DNA of 64,000 bases from Heterodera schachtii. Taxonomy: Eukaryota; Nematoda; Chromadorea; Rhabditida; Heteroderidae. The position numbers were made by a program, and so were the translations under genes. Within the stretch, counting starts at the first letter, position 1. Each line of letters begins with the position of its first letter. The notes beneath the pieces were generated by a model. That model was not told the DNA's origin, did not search any database, and saw only the letters and a list, made by a program, of their open reading frames with translations. The DNA lies in NCBI GenBank assembly GCA_023374025.1, contig SIJG01000155.1, positions 58,776 to 122,775 of the forward strand. The letters are read 5' to 3'. Positions 46,300 through 58,163 of the stretch are shown piece by piece.

Positions 46300-47350
46300 C
46301 CCACTAAATTTCTGTTTTAATGCGTTGTTCTCAACGCCAACACAATTAAACCAATGTTTTTAAAATTTGTTAAGATTTTTACAAAAAGAATAAAATCTTA
46401 GAGGAAATATTAGTCCATAAATTTGTTTTGCGTCGAGAAAACGAATCAGCTTCGTCTTGTAGCTAAAATCAAATATGACCAGGAAAAGGGTGCTTTTCCC
46501 CACTGAGACTGGCTTTTTCCGAAGCGGGACCGACCCTTGAAAAAAGCAGAAATCCCGGCCTGCTTCCGTGCAACTGTAAACCTTCATTTTACCAAAAAAA
46601 ACAGAAATGTATAATGTAGACTAGTGTCCCAATTTTTTACCGTTCGCTGCAATTGTGTGGTTTTTGTTTTGTGGCAAATTTCCAAGTTCATTTGTTGCAG
46701 TTCACACCTCCTTCGCCAAAGTGTGAACTTAATATTTAAATATAATTATGAAATATTATTTCTAATTAATTTTAAATAATATTTTGACTATTGGGCCGAA
46801 TTGTGCCTGTGCCGTTCTCTCCATTGGTGAATTGTAAATTTCCGTTGCACTTTCCTCTCACTTCTTTTGCTTTTGTATTCGTCGGCATCTCCACCATTGG
46901 ATAATTGCGCAGCTGAGTATTCCTATTCAGCAAACGACGACGTGCCGTTCTGCTGCCCCGCCCACGGACGGTCGTTTTCATTTGCGCGGCGATTGGCACC
47001 GTTCGTTCGTTTGTCGCGGTTCAGCAAAAAAGGAAGAAGCGGAAGGGCAGGCCGAAGAAGACGGGAAGAAGCATGGAGGAGCACGCGGAAGAAGAAGCTC
47101 CATTTGAGGAGGGTCGATAAAAGACTTAAATTGGCAAAAAAAAAACAAATGCGAGAACGGCACAGAGAGAGGAGCGGGAGGAGGCAAATGAGGCGACCCC
47201 GAAAGAGATTTGGCAAAATCGTTGACAAAAGTGAAACACTAAGCTTGTCATAATGGTGCCCAATAATTGCCAAATGAGTCACAATGACAATTAATAGTTC
47301 CTAAGACACATTCACTACATATTTTTGCCAAATGTCTTTGGTTTGTTCGA
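46300..47350. other. Mixed region, Arg/Lys-rich open frame
   Basis: A plus-strand open frame at 46867-47253 becomes strongly Arg/Lys rich (KKGRSGRAGRRRREEAWRST). The richness comes from GAAGAAG and purine tracts and could be non-coding. No domain, intron or conserved copy supports it. Confidence 0.3.
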
Positions 47351-47354
47351 CTAA

Positions 47355-47575
47355 CTATTGCTGCGGTTGGCATTTGTATGAATTGGAATTGTTCGTTTGC
47401 CGGCACTGTCCCCGGCGCCGTTCCGCTCTTCTCTTTTTGTTCAGAAATTGTTGGCTCACCACCGCAACCAACGCCCGATTTTTGAACTCCCATGGAATGT
47501 CGTAATGATCGTCCGCCACCCGCCGTTGGTCGCCCCGTTCGCCGGCGATGGACCAAAAAACGGAGGACAATTTAA
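47355..47575 (-). CDS. Possible exon with a YDIPWEF motif
   Basis: The minus strand encodes RRVADDHYDIPWEFKNR, then a possible donor (GGTTGCG|GTGGTGAGC). Tyr-x-x-Pro followed by Trp resembles the tyrosine-phosphorylation sites of SH2-adaptor proteins of the Shb type. I see no SH2 domain nearby, so this is a weak lead. Confidence 0.25.
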
Positions 47576-50500
47576 CATTTATTTGATTTATAAATTAAAA
47601 TGAAATAAAAAATGGCAATTTATGAAATTTTTAGGAAGGATGACGAATATTAGGGCCCCCCCCCCCAATCTGATTCAAAAATTGCGAATCCCTTCTGTTG
47701 CACTCCAAATCGGATGTAAGTTTCACTGTTTCTAAGTTTTCTCGTTTTAGAGAAAAATAAATAAAATTTGCTGTTTTGCCAAATTTGATCATAAATTTTT
47801 GTGAGAAGTAATTATTTAATTAGGGTAAATCTCTTGCAACTGCCCAACCTTTGTGTGTGCTTCTCATGCCGACTGTTGCTACTCGTTGCCTTGCTTGACC
47901 CTCGACCCAACGCCATAAAGCGACTTTTCGCGCCGCGCCATCGGCGCGCGGCCAATGCGACGCCGCACGGCGCCTCTGTTAATTACCCTATCCTATAAGG
48001 AAAAGAGAAATTGAATTAAAGAAATGTTTAGAGAAAACATAATTAATTGGACGAGAAAAGAAAAATATAAAATTATTTTTGTGTTTCTGATTTTCAAATT
48101 TTCTTAATTATTATTGGCTTTTTCAGAGATTTTATTTATTAAAGTAAACTATCGGCCATACAAATCGATTTAAGAAATTGCTTTTTCACATTCTTCTGCT
48201 GGGGAAAGGAGAGGCGGAGAATTTTCTCCCCGTGGGGACGGACAAAAACGGAGAGATGCTGAAGACGGAATAAATTATTTTTAATTGTTGCAATTGAATG
48301 GGATCAGAATGCAAAGGCTTTATCATCAATTATGCAGGCCTTTATTATGAATAGGCGATGATTCACAAAATGAACAAATTGAAAATGCCAAAAAAATTGG
48401 GATGGCTAAGCTAAGAACAGAATGTGGGACTGAAAGCGTCATTAAGGATGCAAATTACTTGTAAGAAAAATTGGAAAAATCTGTAAAACCAGAGTTACCC
48501 TTTGTCCTTATTTAAGCTCTTTGTCCTTATTTTCGTCTTATTTTTTGGATTCAGGAAGAAATTTAGATTTTAAATGATAATTTTTGAAAGAAATGTTTTT
48601 TGAAGCAAATTAATATGCAAAATCTTAACAATATTCAATTAAATATTCAAATTTTTCTCTCGGCGGTTTCTTATTCTTAAAAAAAATTGGCTCAAAATCG
48701 TAATTTTGTCATTTTTTGAACAAAATCGTTAAGAAATCGAATTAAAAATTATAAAAATTTTTCCGGCGGCGTCTATTAGAGCAGGGGTGTATCTGTTCTT
48801 ATTTCTAAGAAATGTTCTGATTTGGGGTAGTGCCTTTTTCATTTAAAAGAGGAAATTTCTGAAAAATTTGGCTAATTCACAACAAAATTCATTAAAATTC
48901 TTAAAATTTTCCCCCAGCGGCGCCTACCGGCACCGCCGGCCCCCCAAAACCCCTATTTTTGTCTCAAAAATTAGCACAAGATTGAAAATTTTGGTCATTT
49001 TTTGGACTTACATGTAAGAAATATACGGAAAATATCAGTAAAAAAAGAAATGTTCAAGTTTTAAATTTTATCATTGAAATTAAAATATGCTCTGCTACAA
49101 AATTTTAAGCACCTGAATACCACCATAATCCGAACATCCTCCAGCAGAGGGTGGTCGGGGAGTGGGTGTATTGGATCCGCTTCAGCAATTGTCCAACATA
49201 GGAATAAAAGCAAAACCGCAGGCAGCAAAAAAAAAAAATTTCCATTTAAATGGTTTCAGCATATTGAAAAAATGTGCTAGTTACAAATTCATAAGGCAGC
49301 TCAGTTTTTAGTGAATTTGATCACTTTACCAAGCATAACTCTTTCGCACAAATATTAGGGTTAGACGGGTCCGGGTACCCGACCGGTCCAAAAATACACT
49401 GGTAAGAATGGGGGTCTGGGTCAAAATGTTAGGCAAAGTTGGAGGAAAGAAAAAAAAATAAAAAAGAATAATTTAATATTTATTGTAAAAAATTCATTTC
49501 CTGCTCTTGTGGCCTATTGGATATTATGTTGGATTCATTTCTTAATTGGTCAGGTGTTCAATTCCTTCTCATTAGCAATTGTTTTATAGTATTTTATAAA
49601 TTTTTTTTGAAAACTCCCATTTTATCATTAATTTGTAAGTAAATAAAGCTCGAAATTTTTAAATAAAATATCAATTCTTGCTTTCATAGAATTAAACAAA
49701 AAATTTCTCAATTTTTTTACAATATCATCATTGGAAATTTTGAAAATTTTAATCCTATCTTTCTTGAAAATATGAACATTTTTGGTAGAAATTCTGTAAA
49801 CATATTGATTGTCACATTAATTTGGTGATTCAATTTATTCCAAAAACTAATTCATTTATTGAGAATTAACGATGTAATTCATAAGTCAATTTTCCTCAAA
49901 ATCTGAGCAAATTAAAATTTTTCCGACAAAATGAGCCACAATTTATGAGAAATAATTTAGGAAATTGTTCGAATTTGTTGGGAATTGTCATAATCGCGAT
50001 CAGAAAAGCACTTGAAATTGCCTAAAGATCAAAATAGAAGATACCGTATTTCCAATAATATAGCCCTACCCTAAATTAGAGCCGCCCTGCTGAAGTAAAG
50101 CACGCCTTTTGAGTGGGTTGAAAAATAGAGCCTCCGGGGCTCTATTATAGGAAATAAGGTAAACTTTGAAAATTTTTCTTTTTGGCAAGTGTAAACCGAA
50201 TAAAATATTCTATTAAAGTAGATTTTCTTATTCAATCAAAAAATACACGATTTTCAACAAAATTAAGCAAAATTATGTAACATGAAAAAATAAGTATTTA
50301 AAATTGCCTTTTGATTCTAAAATGTTCCTCTTCATTTGTCGGCATCGGCACCGCACGACCAAAATTAATTTTTTTGAAATTCATCCCTAAATTCAAAAAA
50401 TGCCATTTTTGATGTAAACTTTGCTATAAATAGGGAAAAAGACGACTATAAATTAGAGCTTCGTTCTCAAAATTTTGAAAATCCTCACTTGGCATGAAAA

Positions 50501-52671
50501 TCCTCATTTTTTAAAACATCATAAATTGCGAACAAAATCAATTAACTATCATATTTTTCGTTTGAAACAATCAAATTTATCAATTTCTTGTCATTTATAA
50601 CAGGGTTGCCGCTGATCCAAAAAAATATTTGGTCGAGTCGGCCGAAAAATCATCGGGTCGGGTTTCGGGACGAGAAAAATGTCGGGATTCGGGTCAATTG
50701 ACAAAATTTTATTATATGTTCAAAAAATCGATAAGAAATTTTTTTTATTTAAATCAAAAAAAATCAATAAAAATTTTCTGCGTCGCACTTTTTCAGTAAA
50801 ATTTCGCAAACAAGGGGGCCGGCGGTGCCGATAGGCGCCGCCAGGAAAAATTTTGTAATTTATAATACGATTTGTTTACAGATTTTGTCCAAAAAGGCAG
50901 TTATTATTATCTAAAGGAAATTAATTAAAAATTTATTGCCGAATGAGGATTTTTCGAAAAATTGTTTAAGATTTGAAGAAAAAATTCGAAAATTTTGCCA
51001 AATATATCTAATTTTTCAAAAAATCATGCGTTTTTGTCACTGTTTTATCAAAAGATCACAAAAAATTCTCAAATCTCTCAAAAGGCCACAAAAATTCTCA
51101 AATCTCTCAAAAAGACCACAAAACTTCGCAAATCCTCATTTTCCAAAAAATCCTATTTGACCCTCTAAAAGACCCAAAATGAGGCTAAATCCTCAGATAT
51201 CGAAGCTCTGGCTATAAATTTAGAAATTTAGAAAATGGCATTTGATGAAGGAAAATCCGAGCATTGCTTCAACCAATTCTTTACATCATCTTTTGCGCAT
51301 GTCAAAAGGCCTTTTGAATTTTTTAATGAAATTTGTTTAAAAATATATATATAAAAATTAACAATGCCACAAAATTGACCGTAACAGGAAAATGCCACGT
51401 TTTGAAACAGAATACGGTAGTGCATAAAATATATTACCATAAATTATATATTTAATTTAAATTTTCTTTTTAGTTCCAAATATGCAAAGAAACTGTCGAT
51501 GTTTTTTAATTTAATGGAAACTCTTTCATCCACTTTTGAAATCTCATATTGAGTATAATTTTTTCTTTCATTATCATATGATATTAATTTATTTTTTTTT
51601 GTTTTTTATTTGTTTATGGGGTGTAAAATAAATCTTTGCATAGCTGTGAATTGATTTGTTTGCATATTTTTAAAAAATGTCTCCGCTGTTCCGCTGGCCA
51701 GTTTACAGAAAATGTTAAGCACATTTAAAGCCTTCAAATGATACCAGATTTGCTAATTTTAACTAACTAAGAAAAAAGTTATAACATTTCAAAATTGGCG
51801 GCGCCGAAACAGTCCGCGTCGAACTGACCCCGACCCAGAGTTAACGTAAAAATGAGAGTGCAGAAATTCAGCCTAGTCATACAAAAATAGACGCAGAATT
51901 CTCATTATATTTCTATTCTCTCTCTCTGTCTTAAATCTCTTCTCGTAACACTCTCTTTTGATTAATTGTTCTTTGTTCTTCTTCATCAAAAATGCTTTTG
52001 TATGTGAATTTAACATCCTCTCATTTTGCGTTATTTTCTCCAAACTTTATTTTCTGCCAAAGGTCATTTGAAAAAAAATTGCTTTAAAATTATCGAAATT
52101 TTAAAAATAGCGTTGATATTAATTAGAGATCGGCGGGTAAGGGATTCCCGCGGGAAAACCTTGAAATACAATTAATAAGAAAATTTTCAAGCATTAAAAA
52201 TTATTTTTCTATATTTTTAAAACAGGCATAGACCCATAAATTAAACAATGATTGGACATTCTATTAACAAATTCATGATAACCCCAGAAAAACTATAAGT
52301 TTATTAAAAACAAATGGGGTCCCTTTTAGTTTTCAAAAATTTTTCGGCATAAGAAGTTGGAAAACTTCTTCAAGGGGTTTTTTTCTTCATAAAATACATA
52401 TTAACACTGATGTTTATGATCAATCATTTTTCCCAATTAATAATTTCTGCTGCGGATGATCGATCGGTCATTCTCAATTAATTCTTTTCTTTCTTCTACT
52501 GATCATTGTTTTTGTTTTGTTTTGTCCATCACTCATTGTCAGCAGCAGAAGACGCCCCTTTTTCGCTGCTTTGTCCCGCTTCGTTTTCTTCTTCTACTGA
52601 TGGCGGAGACAATGGCCTAAATTAAGCACAAATTATATTCGAATAAAAAATCAAATGCCTTGTTTTATTGC
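47576..52671. other. Gene-poor region of dispersed repeats
   Basis: GC-rich block at 47930-47975 without a convincing frame. GC-rich modules lie at about 48765, 48912-48940 and 50815-50848. A SINE-like element lies at about 49395-49590, and a 120-bp TIR element at 50042-50161. At 51228-51440 (minus) is a short segment encoding CAKDDVKNWLKQCSDFPS that recurs at 62790-62860. CT-rich sequence lies at 51910-51960. No complete gene. Confidence 0.45.
50042..50161 (+). mobile_element. 120-bp TIR element
   Basis: The ends TACCGTATTTCCAATAATAT and its approximate complement (ATTATAGGAAATAAGGTA) bound 120 bp. TA at both edges could be the target dinucleotide of a Tc1/mariner-type element. There is no coding capacity. 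Confidence 0.55.
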
Positions 52672-53851
52672 TCACCCAATGCAATTAGTGCCACTAAAAA
52701 GCCAAAAAAACACATTGTTCCAATTTTCATTTTTCTTCTGTTGCTGAAACGCCACGGTCTTCCCAATAATTTTGCATCGTTTCATTATCCAACAGTTTTC
52801 CCAATCTTTTTCATTTCCTTTGGTCAGCATCAGCAGCTTTTCTTGCGTTCGTTCGTTCACCAATTCAAATGACATCATTGGCATTGACGGCACATGAACA
52901 GAAAAATGAATTTCGTAACTGACTGAAGAAATGGTGGTGGCACGCATAAATTCCTAAACAATTCCAGAAATCAGTGATTTGCCGAAAATGTGGGGCCACC
53001 TGCTTGAAATTGTTGATCAAATGGAGTCCCACTTGTTCATCAATATCATTGAAACGGAATCGCTTGGGTTGGCCATCTTTTCTTGGAGAGTGCAACCATT
53101 TGGACAACGCTTGGCCAGCCGTTGCATTTGGCCCATCAAAATCATCACCAATTGCATCGGGCAACAATTGAACGGAATCGATTGAATTCAATTGGTTGAG
53201 ATCGGTGAGAATTGTTGGTGAAGTGCGACGACGCAAATTGTCCAAATGATCACCATCGATAAAGTCCAAGTGGCGAATGCTTGACGCAAAAATGGGCCAT
53301 ATTTCACGAACAAAAACATCCCAAATCGGCTGCCGGTCATCGGTGGTGTGTAAGGAAAGAATCCCCATACGCAACTTGGTGCCACTTTTGTCGAAAATTT
53401 TGTGATTTGAACGAAGAAAAGCGATGACGGAGTGATCGATGTAACTGTGAAAATGGAATGAATGCTTTTATTGCGATAGCTCTGATTTTTAATTACTCAA
53501 TTCGAAGGTGCTTAAACGGATTTTGCTGGGCAACGGATAGTCGGGCAATGGAAATGGCACAGAATTGGGATAATTAGTAAACACAAATAATTGTGGTGCC
53601 GTTGTTGTGACACTGTCCTTGCGAATTTCGATTCGTCTCCAAATTGTCAATTCGCTTTTGCCATTGAAATGTTTGTCCACCAACGCATTGAAACGTGGCG
53701 AAAGCAATGCCAATTTGAGGCCGAGTTGAGGACGGTAAAATGATGGGAAAATGTCCATCCAAACATCATTGCAAATCCAACTGAAATGGGAAAACAAATT
53801 AGGGGCAATTTATGAAAAATTTGTTTAACAATTATTTTACCGTCGATTCAT
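52672..53851 (-). pseudogene. F-box-like family protein with damaged splice donor
   Basis: Exons are 53851-53841, 53780-53497, 53444-53000 and 52953-52672. The start MNRRWICNDVWMDIFPSFYR and GLKLALLSPRFNALVDKHF form an F-box-like segment (residues about 5-45). Then come KIRLSTFELS, YIDHSVIAFLRSNHKIF, IWDVFVREIWPIF and FELVNERTQEKLL, a layout I recall from expanded cyst-nematode F-box proteins. F-box proteins recruit substrates to SCF ubiquitin ligases. The summed exons are one base short of a full frame. At the exon 2 donor the sequence is TTGAGTAATT, where TTGAG|GTAATT would fit, so a single G appears lost and intron 2 splicing leads to a frameshift. With that base the protein would be about 340 residues. 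It may be a recent pseudogene or an assembly error. Confidence 0.7.
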
Positions 53852-54204
53852 TTTTGTGGCAATTAGCACAATTTGCCTTATTAAGAATAATGTCACACAG
53901 ATAGCAAAATAAGGGTGTATAATAATAGTAAACCCCCGTAAAAAAAACGGCACAAATGATATACCAATCGATTTGTCTTTACGGGCTATGCTCGAAAAAG
54001 TAGGTCTCCAGTTGCGGAAATGCCAAAGAATCGGTTTTTGAACGGTTTAAAACTGGAAAAATTGAGTGAAAAGGGGGGCCCCTGACCCTTTAAAACGGTC
54101 AAATTCGGACAAATTTGGTATCATTCGAAAGCTCTTGATCAGCTAAGTCTAAAAAACAAGGTATAAATTCGAACCGATGCCATCTAGGCACTGGGGCAAC
54201 TAAG

Positions 54205-54400
54205 AACAAGCACTGGTAAGAATGGGGGTCTGAGTGAAAAATTAGTAAAGAAAATTAGAGTTAAAAGGAAAAAATTTAAAAAAATGATTAATATATTCTT
54301 TAAAAGTGACACTAACGGTTGTGCAAATGGCCTAGTGGCTATTCTTTTTGACTTCCCATTCTTCTTTCCCCTGGTTCAATCCCTCTACATAAATTAACAT
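54205..54400 (+). repeat. tRNA-related SINE-like element
   Basis: Head GCACTGGTAAGAATGGGGGT, then an A-box-like TGGCCTAGTGG near 54328 and a B-box-like GGTTCAATCCC near 54373. Same family as 11455 and 49395. A second copy starts at about 54535 and is split by the minisatellite and MITE, with its tRNA-related part at about 55735-55800. Confidence 0.6.
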
Positions 54401-54656
54401 ATTTTCATATTTTGAATTTTTTTTTTTTTTGTATTCTCATGGGTTTCCCATCTACAAAATATAATTCTCATAATTTTTTTTTAATTGACACATATTTTAT
54501 CATTTTTTAAGAAAATCAGTTTCGGGTCGAAATAAGCACTGGTAAGAAAGGGGTTTTGGTGAAAATGGCTACCCGACATTTGAGAGGCATTTTCTTTTTT
54601 CTAATGATATAAAATAAAATTTCTATTTATTTTTTTGAAATTGTGTATGTAATTCA

Positions 54657-54995
54657 AATGTCGGGTCCTCAAAAGTCGGGTCCTCAAATGTCGGGGATAT
54701 CCTCAAATGTCGGGTCCTCAAAAGTCGTGTCCTCAAATGTCGGGTCCTCAAATGTCGGGATCCTCAAATGTCGGGATCCTCAAATGTCGGGGATATCCTC
54801 AAATGTCGGGTCCTCAAAAGTCGTGTCCTCAAATGTCGGGTCCTCAAATGTCAGGATCCTCAAATGTCGGGATCCTCAAATGTCGGGGATATCCTCAAAT
54901 GTCGGGTCCTCAAAAGTCGTGTCCTCAAATGTCGGGTCCTCAAAAGTCGTGTCCTCAAATGTCGGGTCCTCAAATGTCGGGATCCTCAAATGTCA
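54657..54995 (+). repeat. 15-bp minisatellite with higher-order order
   Basis: Tandem units of TCCTCAAATGTCGGG with variants TCCTCAAAAGTCGTG, ATCCTCAAATGTCGGG and GGATATCCTC. The variants recur in the same order with a period of about 110 bases, so whole groups of units were amplified. The three open frames across it are artefacts of the repeat. Confidence 0.9.
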
Positions 54996-55030
54996 AATGT
55001 CGCAGCACGGTGAAAAATTAGGTAGATAAG

Positions 55031-55666
55031 TAGAGACCGACTAAAAAGGCACCAAAAATCGCGAAAAAGGCACTATAAAAGGCACGAAAAAATTGAAAAA
55101 AAAGGCATAAAAAGGCACGAAAATCTCGAAAAAGGCATGAAAAAAGTCATTAAAATTTTTTTATTGAGGATTTTTAGTGAGCAAAACACGTAATACTTAA
55201 CCAAAAAAAATTATTTTTGGTCTTTTAAATGATCAATAAATGTTTTATAATTTTTTAGAATAAGAAATTTTTAAACCTAAAATTTTTTTATCAAGAAAAA
55301 AAAATGAAATTTTGGCGAATTTTTGAGAAAATTTTTCAATTCTTAGAGGTGTATTTTCTAAAAAAAAATTCAATTCTTTGGGGTGTATTTTTTGAAATTT
55401 TTTCAGGTCATTTCTTAGGGGTGTATTTCCCCGATTTTATTGCATTTTTTATGGAATTTTTCGGGAAAAAACGCCAAAAAAGGCACCAAAACGGCAAAAT
55501 GCCAAAAAAGGCATTTAAGGCACGAAAATCCCGAAAAAGGCAAAAAAAGACATAATAAAAGTCAACGTAGAAGCCTCAAACCAAGTGTAAAATGCGTTAT
55601 TTATGCTCAATATATCGAAACTAGTGCGCAGAAAAAAAAGGCATATGCCTCAAAAGTCGGTCTCTA
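55031..55666 (+). mobile_element. hAT-like MITE, 636 bp
   Basis: The ends TAGAGACCGACT and AGTCGGTCTCTA are perfect. The 8-bp target duplication TAGATAAG (55023-55030, 55667-55674) is perfect. The interior has AAAAAGGCACGAAAA-type and TCTTAGGGGTGTATTTT repeats shared with 41040-41402. No transposase frame. Confidence 0.9.
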
Positions 55667-56599
55667 TAGATAAGGAAATTGATTGAAAAGGAGAAATTTT
55701 TATTTTGACATTTAAAGCATTCTTTCTTATTGTTGTGTGGTCTAGTGGCTATACCTCTACCTTTCTTTATTTTTCGCTATGGTTCAATTCCCCATTGGTG
55801 AAAATATTTTTTTAATATTTTCTTTACATTATTTCAATTGAAATTAAATTAATAAAAAATATTTCAACTTAAAAATTGTTATTTTTTCTTTTTTAAACAG
55901 CCTAAACCCGCAAATTTAACCAAAGATTTGTTTATCTTTTGGCAAAATCTGTAAACAAATCGTATTATATAAATTACAAAATTTTTCCCCGGCGGCGCCT
56001 ATCGGCATCGCCAGACCTCTTGTTCGAGAAATTTACATTGAAAAAGCGCGACGCAGAAATTGATTTTTCATTCAATAAAAAATCATATTGATTTTGAACA
56101 TATTATAAAAATTTGCCAATTGACCCGAAACCCGATTTATTTTTCGGTACTGAAGTGTCAATTTCACTGGATTCAGTTGCCCCAGTGTGTAGATGGGATC
56201 GGTTCGAATTTATACCTTGTTTTTTAGACTTAGCTGATCAAGGGAAAATATTGATCATATGGCCCAGAGCCGAAAATGCTCGAAATATATACCAATCGAT
56301 ACCTCTCGGTCTGTAATGGAAGGATCCGAAAGAATTTTTTTGCGGAAACCAATCCCTGAAGAGTTACAGACCCGTGACTGAAATGGCCAAATGGCTTTGG
56401 GACTGAGCCGTCCAAACCTTTAAACGCATGGAATTACGACAAAATGCATACCAATCGATTCCTCATCGTTTGTTAATTAAGAATCCGAAGGAATTTTTGT
56501 ATAAAAAAGAAATTAGCAAAAGTTATAGGTCCTCAAAAACTTTAACCTATTTTAACCGGCTCAGTCACTAAAAAAATAGAAAAAATTCGTCAAATTAGA

Positions 56600-56840
56600 A
56601 AAGTGAATTTTGCTTATTGCGCTAAAAAACCGCCGCACACTCGACTACGGCGGCCAGTAGGTGGGGCGAGACTACGGGCTACGGAAGAAGTCCGCGCGTG
56701 ATCCGCAGGCGGTTGACTGATTGGCGGGGCCCTTCGGGCCCCCGCAGTCAACCGCCTGTGGCGCTCGTCAGACTTTTTCCTCCGCCCTCCGTCTCGCCCC
56801 ACTACTTGCTCCGTCTTCGCATGCTCCCTTTTGCGAAGTT
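56600..56840. other. GC-rich hairpin core of the large element
   Basis: About 230 bases of strongly GC-rich sequence at the centre of the inverted-repeat element. A long hairpin forms from CAGGCGGTTGACTG and its complement CAGTCAACCGCCTG around GGGGCCCTTCGGGCCCC. Outer GTGGGGCGAGAC is complementary to GTCTCGCCCCAC. An 87-codon minus-strand frame (56614-56877) is Arg rich and probably spurious. Confidence 0.7.
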
Positions 56841-57385
56841 CAAAAACCTGAAGTATTTTACGTTTTTTTTGGCTCACCTAAATTAATTTTTTAATCAAAG
56901 TCAGTTTCTGATATTTTTGAGGACCTATAACTTTTGCTAATTTCTTTTTTATACAAAAATTCCTTCGGATTCTTAATTAACAAACGATGAGGAATCCATT
57001 GGTATGCATTTTGTCGCAATTCCATGCGTTTAAAGGTTTGGACGGTTCAGTCCCAAAGCCATTTGGCCATTTCAGTCCCGGGTCTGTAACTCTTCAGAAA
57101 TTGGTTTCCGCAAAAAAACTTTCGGATTCTTCCATTACAGACCGAGAGCTACCGATTGATATATATTTCGTCCATTTTCGGCTCTGTGCCATATGATCAA
57201 TATTTACCTGATCAAGAGCTTTCGAATGATACCAAATTTGTCCGAATTTGACCGTTTTAAAGGGTCAGGGGCCCCCTTTTCACTCAATTTTTCGAGTTTT
57301 AAACCGGTTCAAAAACCGATTTTTTGGCACTTCCGCACTGGAGACCTACTTTTTCGAGCATAGCTCGTAAATACGAATCGATTGG

Positions 57386-58105
57386 CGTGGTGAGACGAAC
57401 CGAAAATAGTCTCAGTGTGGGCGAACCGAAAATGTCTCAGTAGGGGCGAACCGAAAATAGTCTCAATGTCAATAAAATATTTAATTTAATTATACAATTT
57501 AATTCGGTCACGAAAAATAATAAATTTTAATTAGACAATTATTTAAAAAAATAAATTAAAATAAAAACTTTCTCACTCCCGATCAAAAAAAAAAACGAAA
57601 ATTTTAATTTCAAATCTTGAAGACATCAAATTGCTAGAGTAAGCTTACTACTGTAAAGGATTTTTCATTAAAAAAAACAAATCTACTAATTTTCTTCTGA
57701 AATTTCATCTAAAATTTTAGTAAATTTTACTTCTTCATTCGTTTAATGCATTTTTCCAATAAATTTTACTTCATCACTATACTTTTTTTCCCTAATGTTA
57801 AAATTCAAAAATTATTTGCATTTTTTAATGGTATAAAAGTTAACATTTTTTTGAGCAGAATCTATGAAGAAAAAACATTGAAGAAAAGTTAAAGCTCTGA
57901 CTTACATTATTGTTTTATTTTAAAATTTTTTAACATTATTATCATATTTAAAAAAACATTGCTTTAAAATAATTAAATTTAAATATTTTTATTGACACTA
58001 AGACTATTTTCGGTTCGCCCACACTGAGATTATTTTTCGGTTCGCCCTTACTGAGACATTTTCGGTTCGCCCACACTGAGACTATTTTCGGTTCGACCTA
58101 GCACC
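57386..58105 (+). mobile_element. TIR element with subterminal repeats, 720 bp, 8-bp target duplication
   Basis: Perfect flanks TCGATTGG lie at 57378-57385 and 58106-58113. About 90 bases at each end are inverted copies made of two to three CGAACCGAAAATAGTCTCAG units. The AT-rich interior has no frame. It sits inside the right arm of the 53913-58162 element, so it is younger. Confidence 0.88.
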
Positions 58106-58163
58106 TCGATTGGCTATATCTTTTGTGCCATTTTTTTCTGGGGGGTTGACTATAGTATATCCC

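Larger units (their letters stand above)
54142..56234. mobile_element. Nested TIR insertion with 6-bp target duplication
   Basis: The inverted ends GCTAAGTCTAAAAAACAAGG are perfect and similarity continues for about 60 bases on each side (GTATAAATTCGAACCGATG). TGATCA is duplicated at 54136-54141 and 56235-56240. The uninterrupted version of this site is seen in the other arm of the host element near 57215. The interior is filled by SINE-like sequence, a minisatellite and another MITE. Confidence 0.75.
53913..58162. mobile_element. Large inverted-repeat element carrying nested insertions
   Basis: The left arm (53913-54141, continuing at 56241-56560) and right arm (about 56905-57385, continuing at 58114-58162) are inverted copies. 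They share GCTCGAAAAAGTAGGTCTCC, CATTCGAAAGCTCTTGATCA and AATGGCCAAATGGCTTTGG. The arms are interrupted by a 2.1-kb element on the left and a 0.7-kb element on the right. Flanks CAAAATAA (53905-53912) and CAGAATAA (58163-58170) form a likely 8-bp target duplication with one change. The corresponding unoccupied site is at about 38000-38040. No transposase is found. Confidence 0.75.

Noticed and set aside
46867..47253. Arg/Lys-rich nuclear protein
   Set aside because: Driven by purine-rich GAAGAAG sequence; no domain, intron structure or second copy.
49074..49280. 68-codon open frame
   Set aside because: Poly-A/K-rich end, no recognisable domain and adjacent to a GC-rich repeat module.
54643..55029. 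Three parallel repeat open frames (MSGPQKSCPQ type)
   Set aside because: Minisatellite artefact with a 15-bp unit.
56614..56877. Arg-rich protein on the minus strand
   Set aside because: Lies over a GC hairpin inside a mobile element; composition and symmetry explain the frame.
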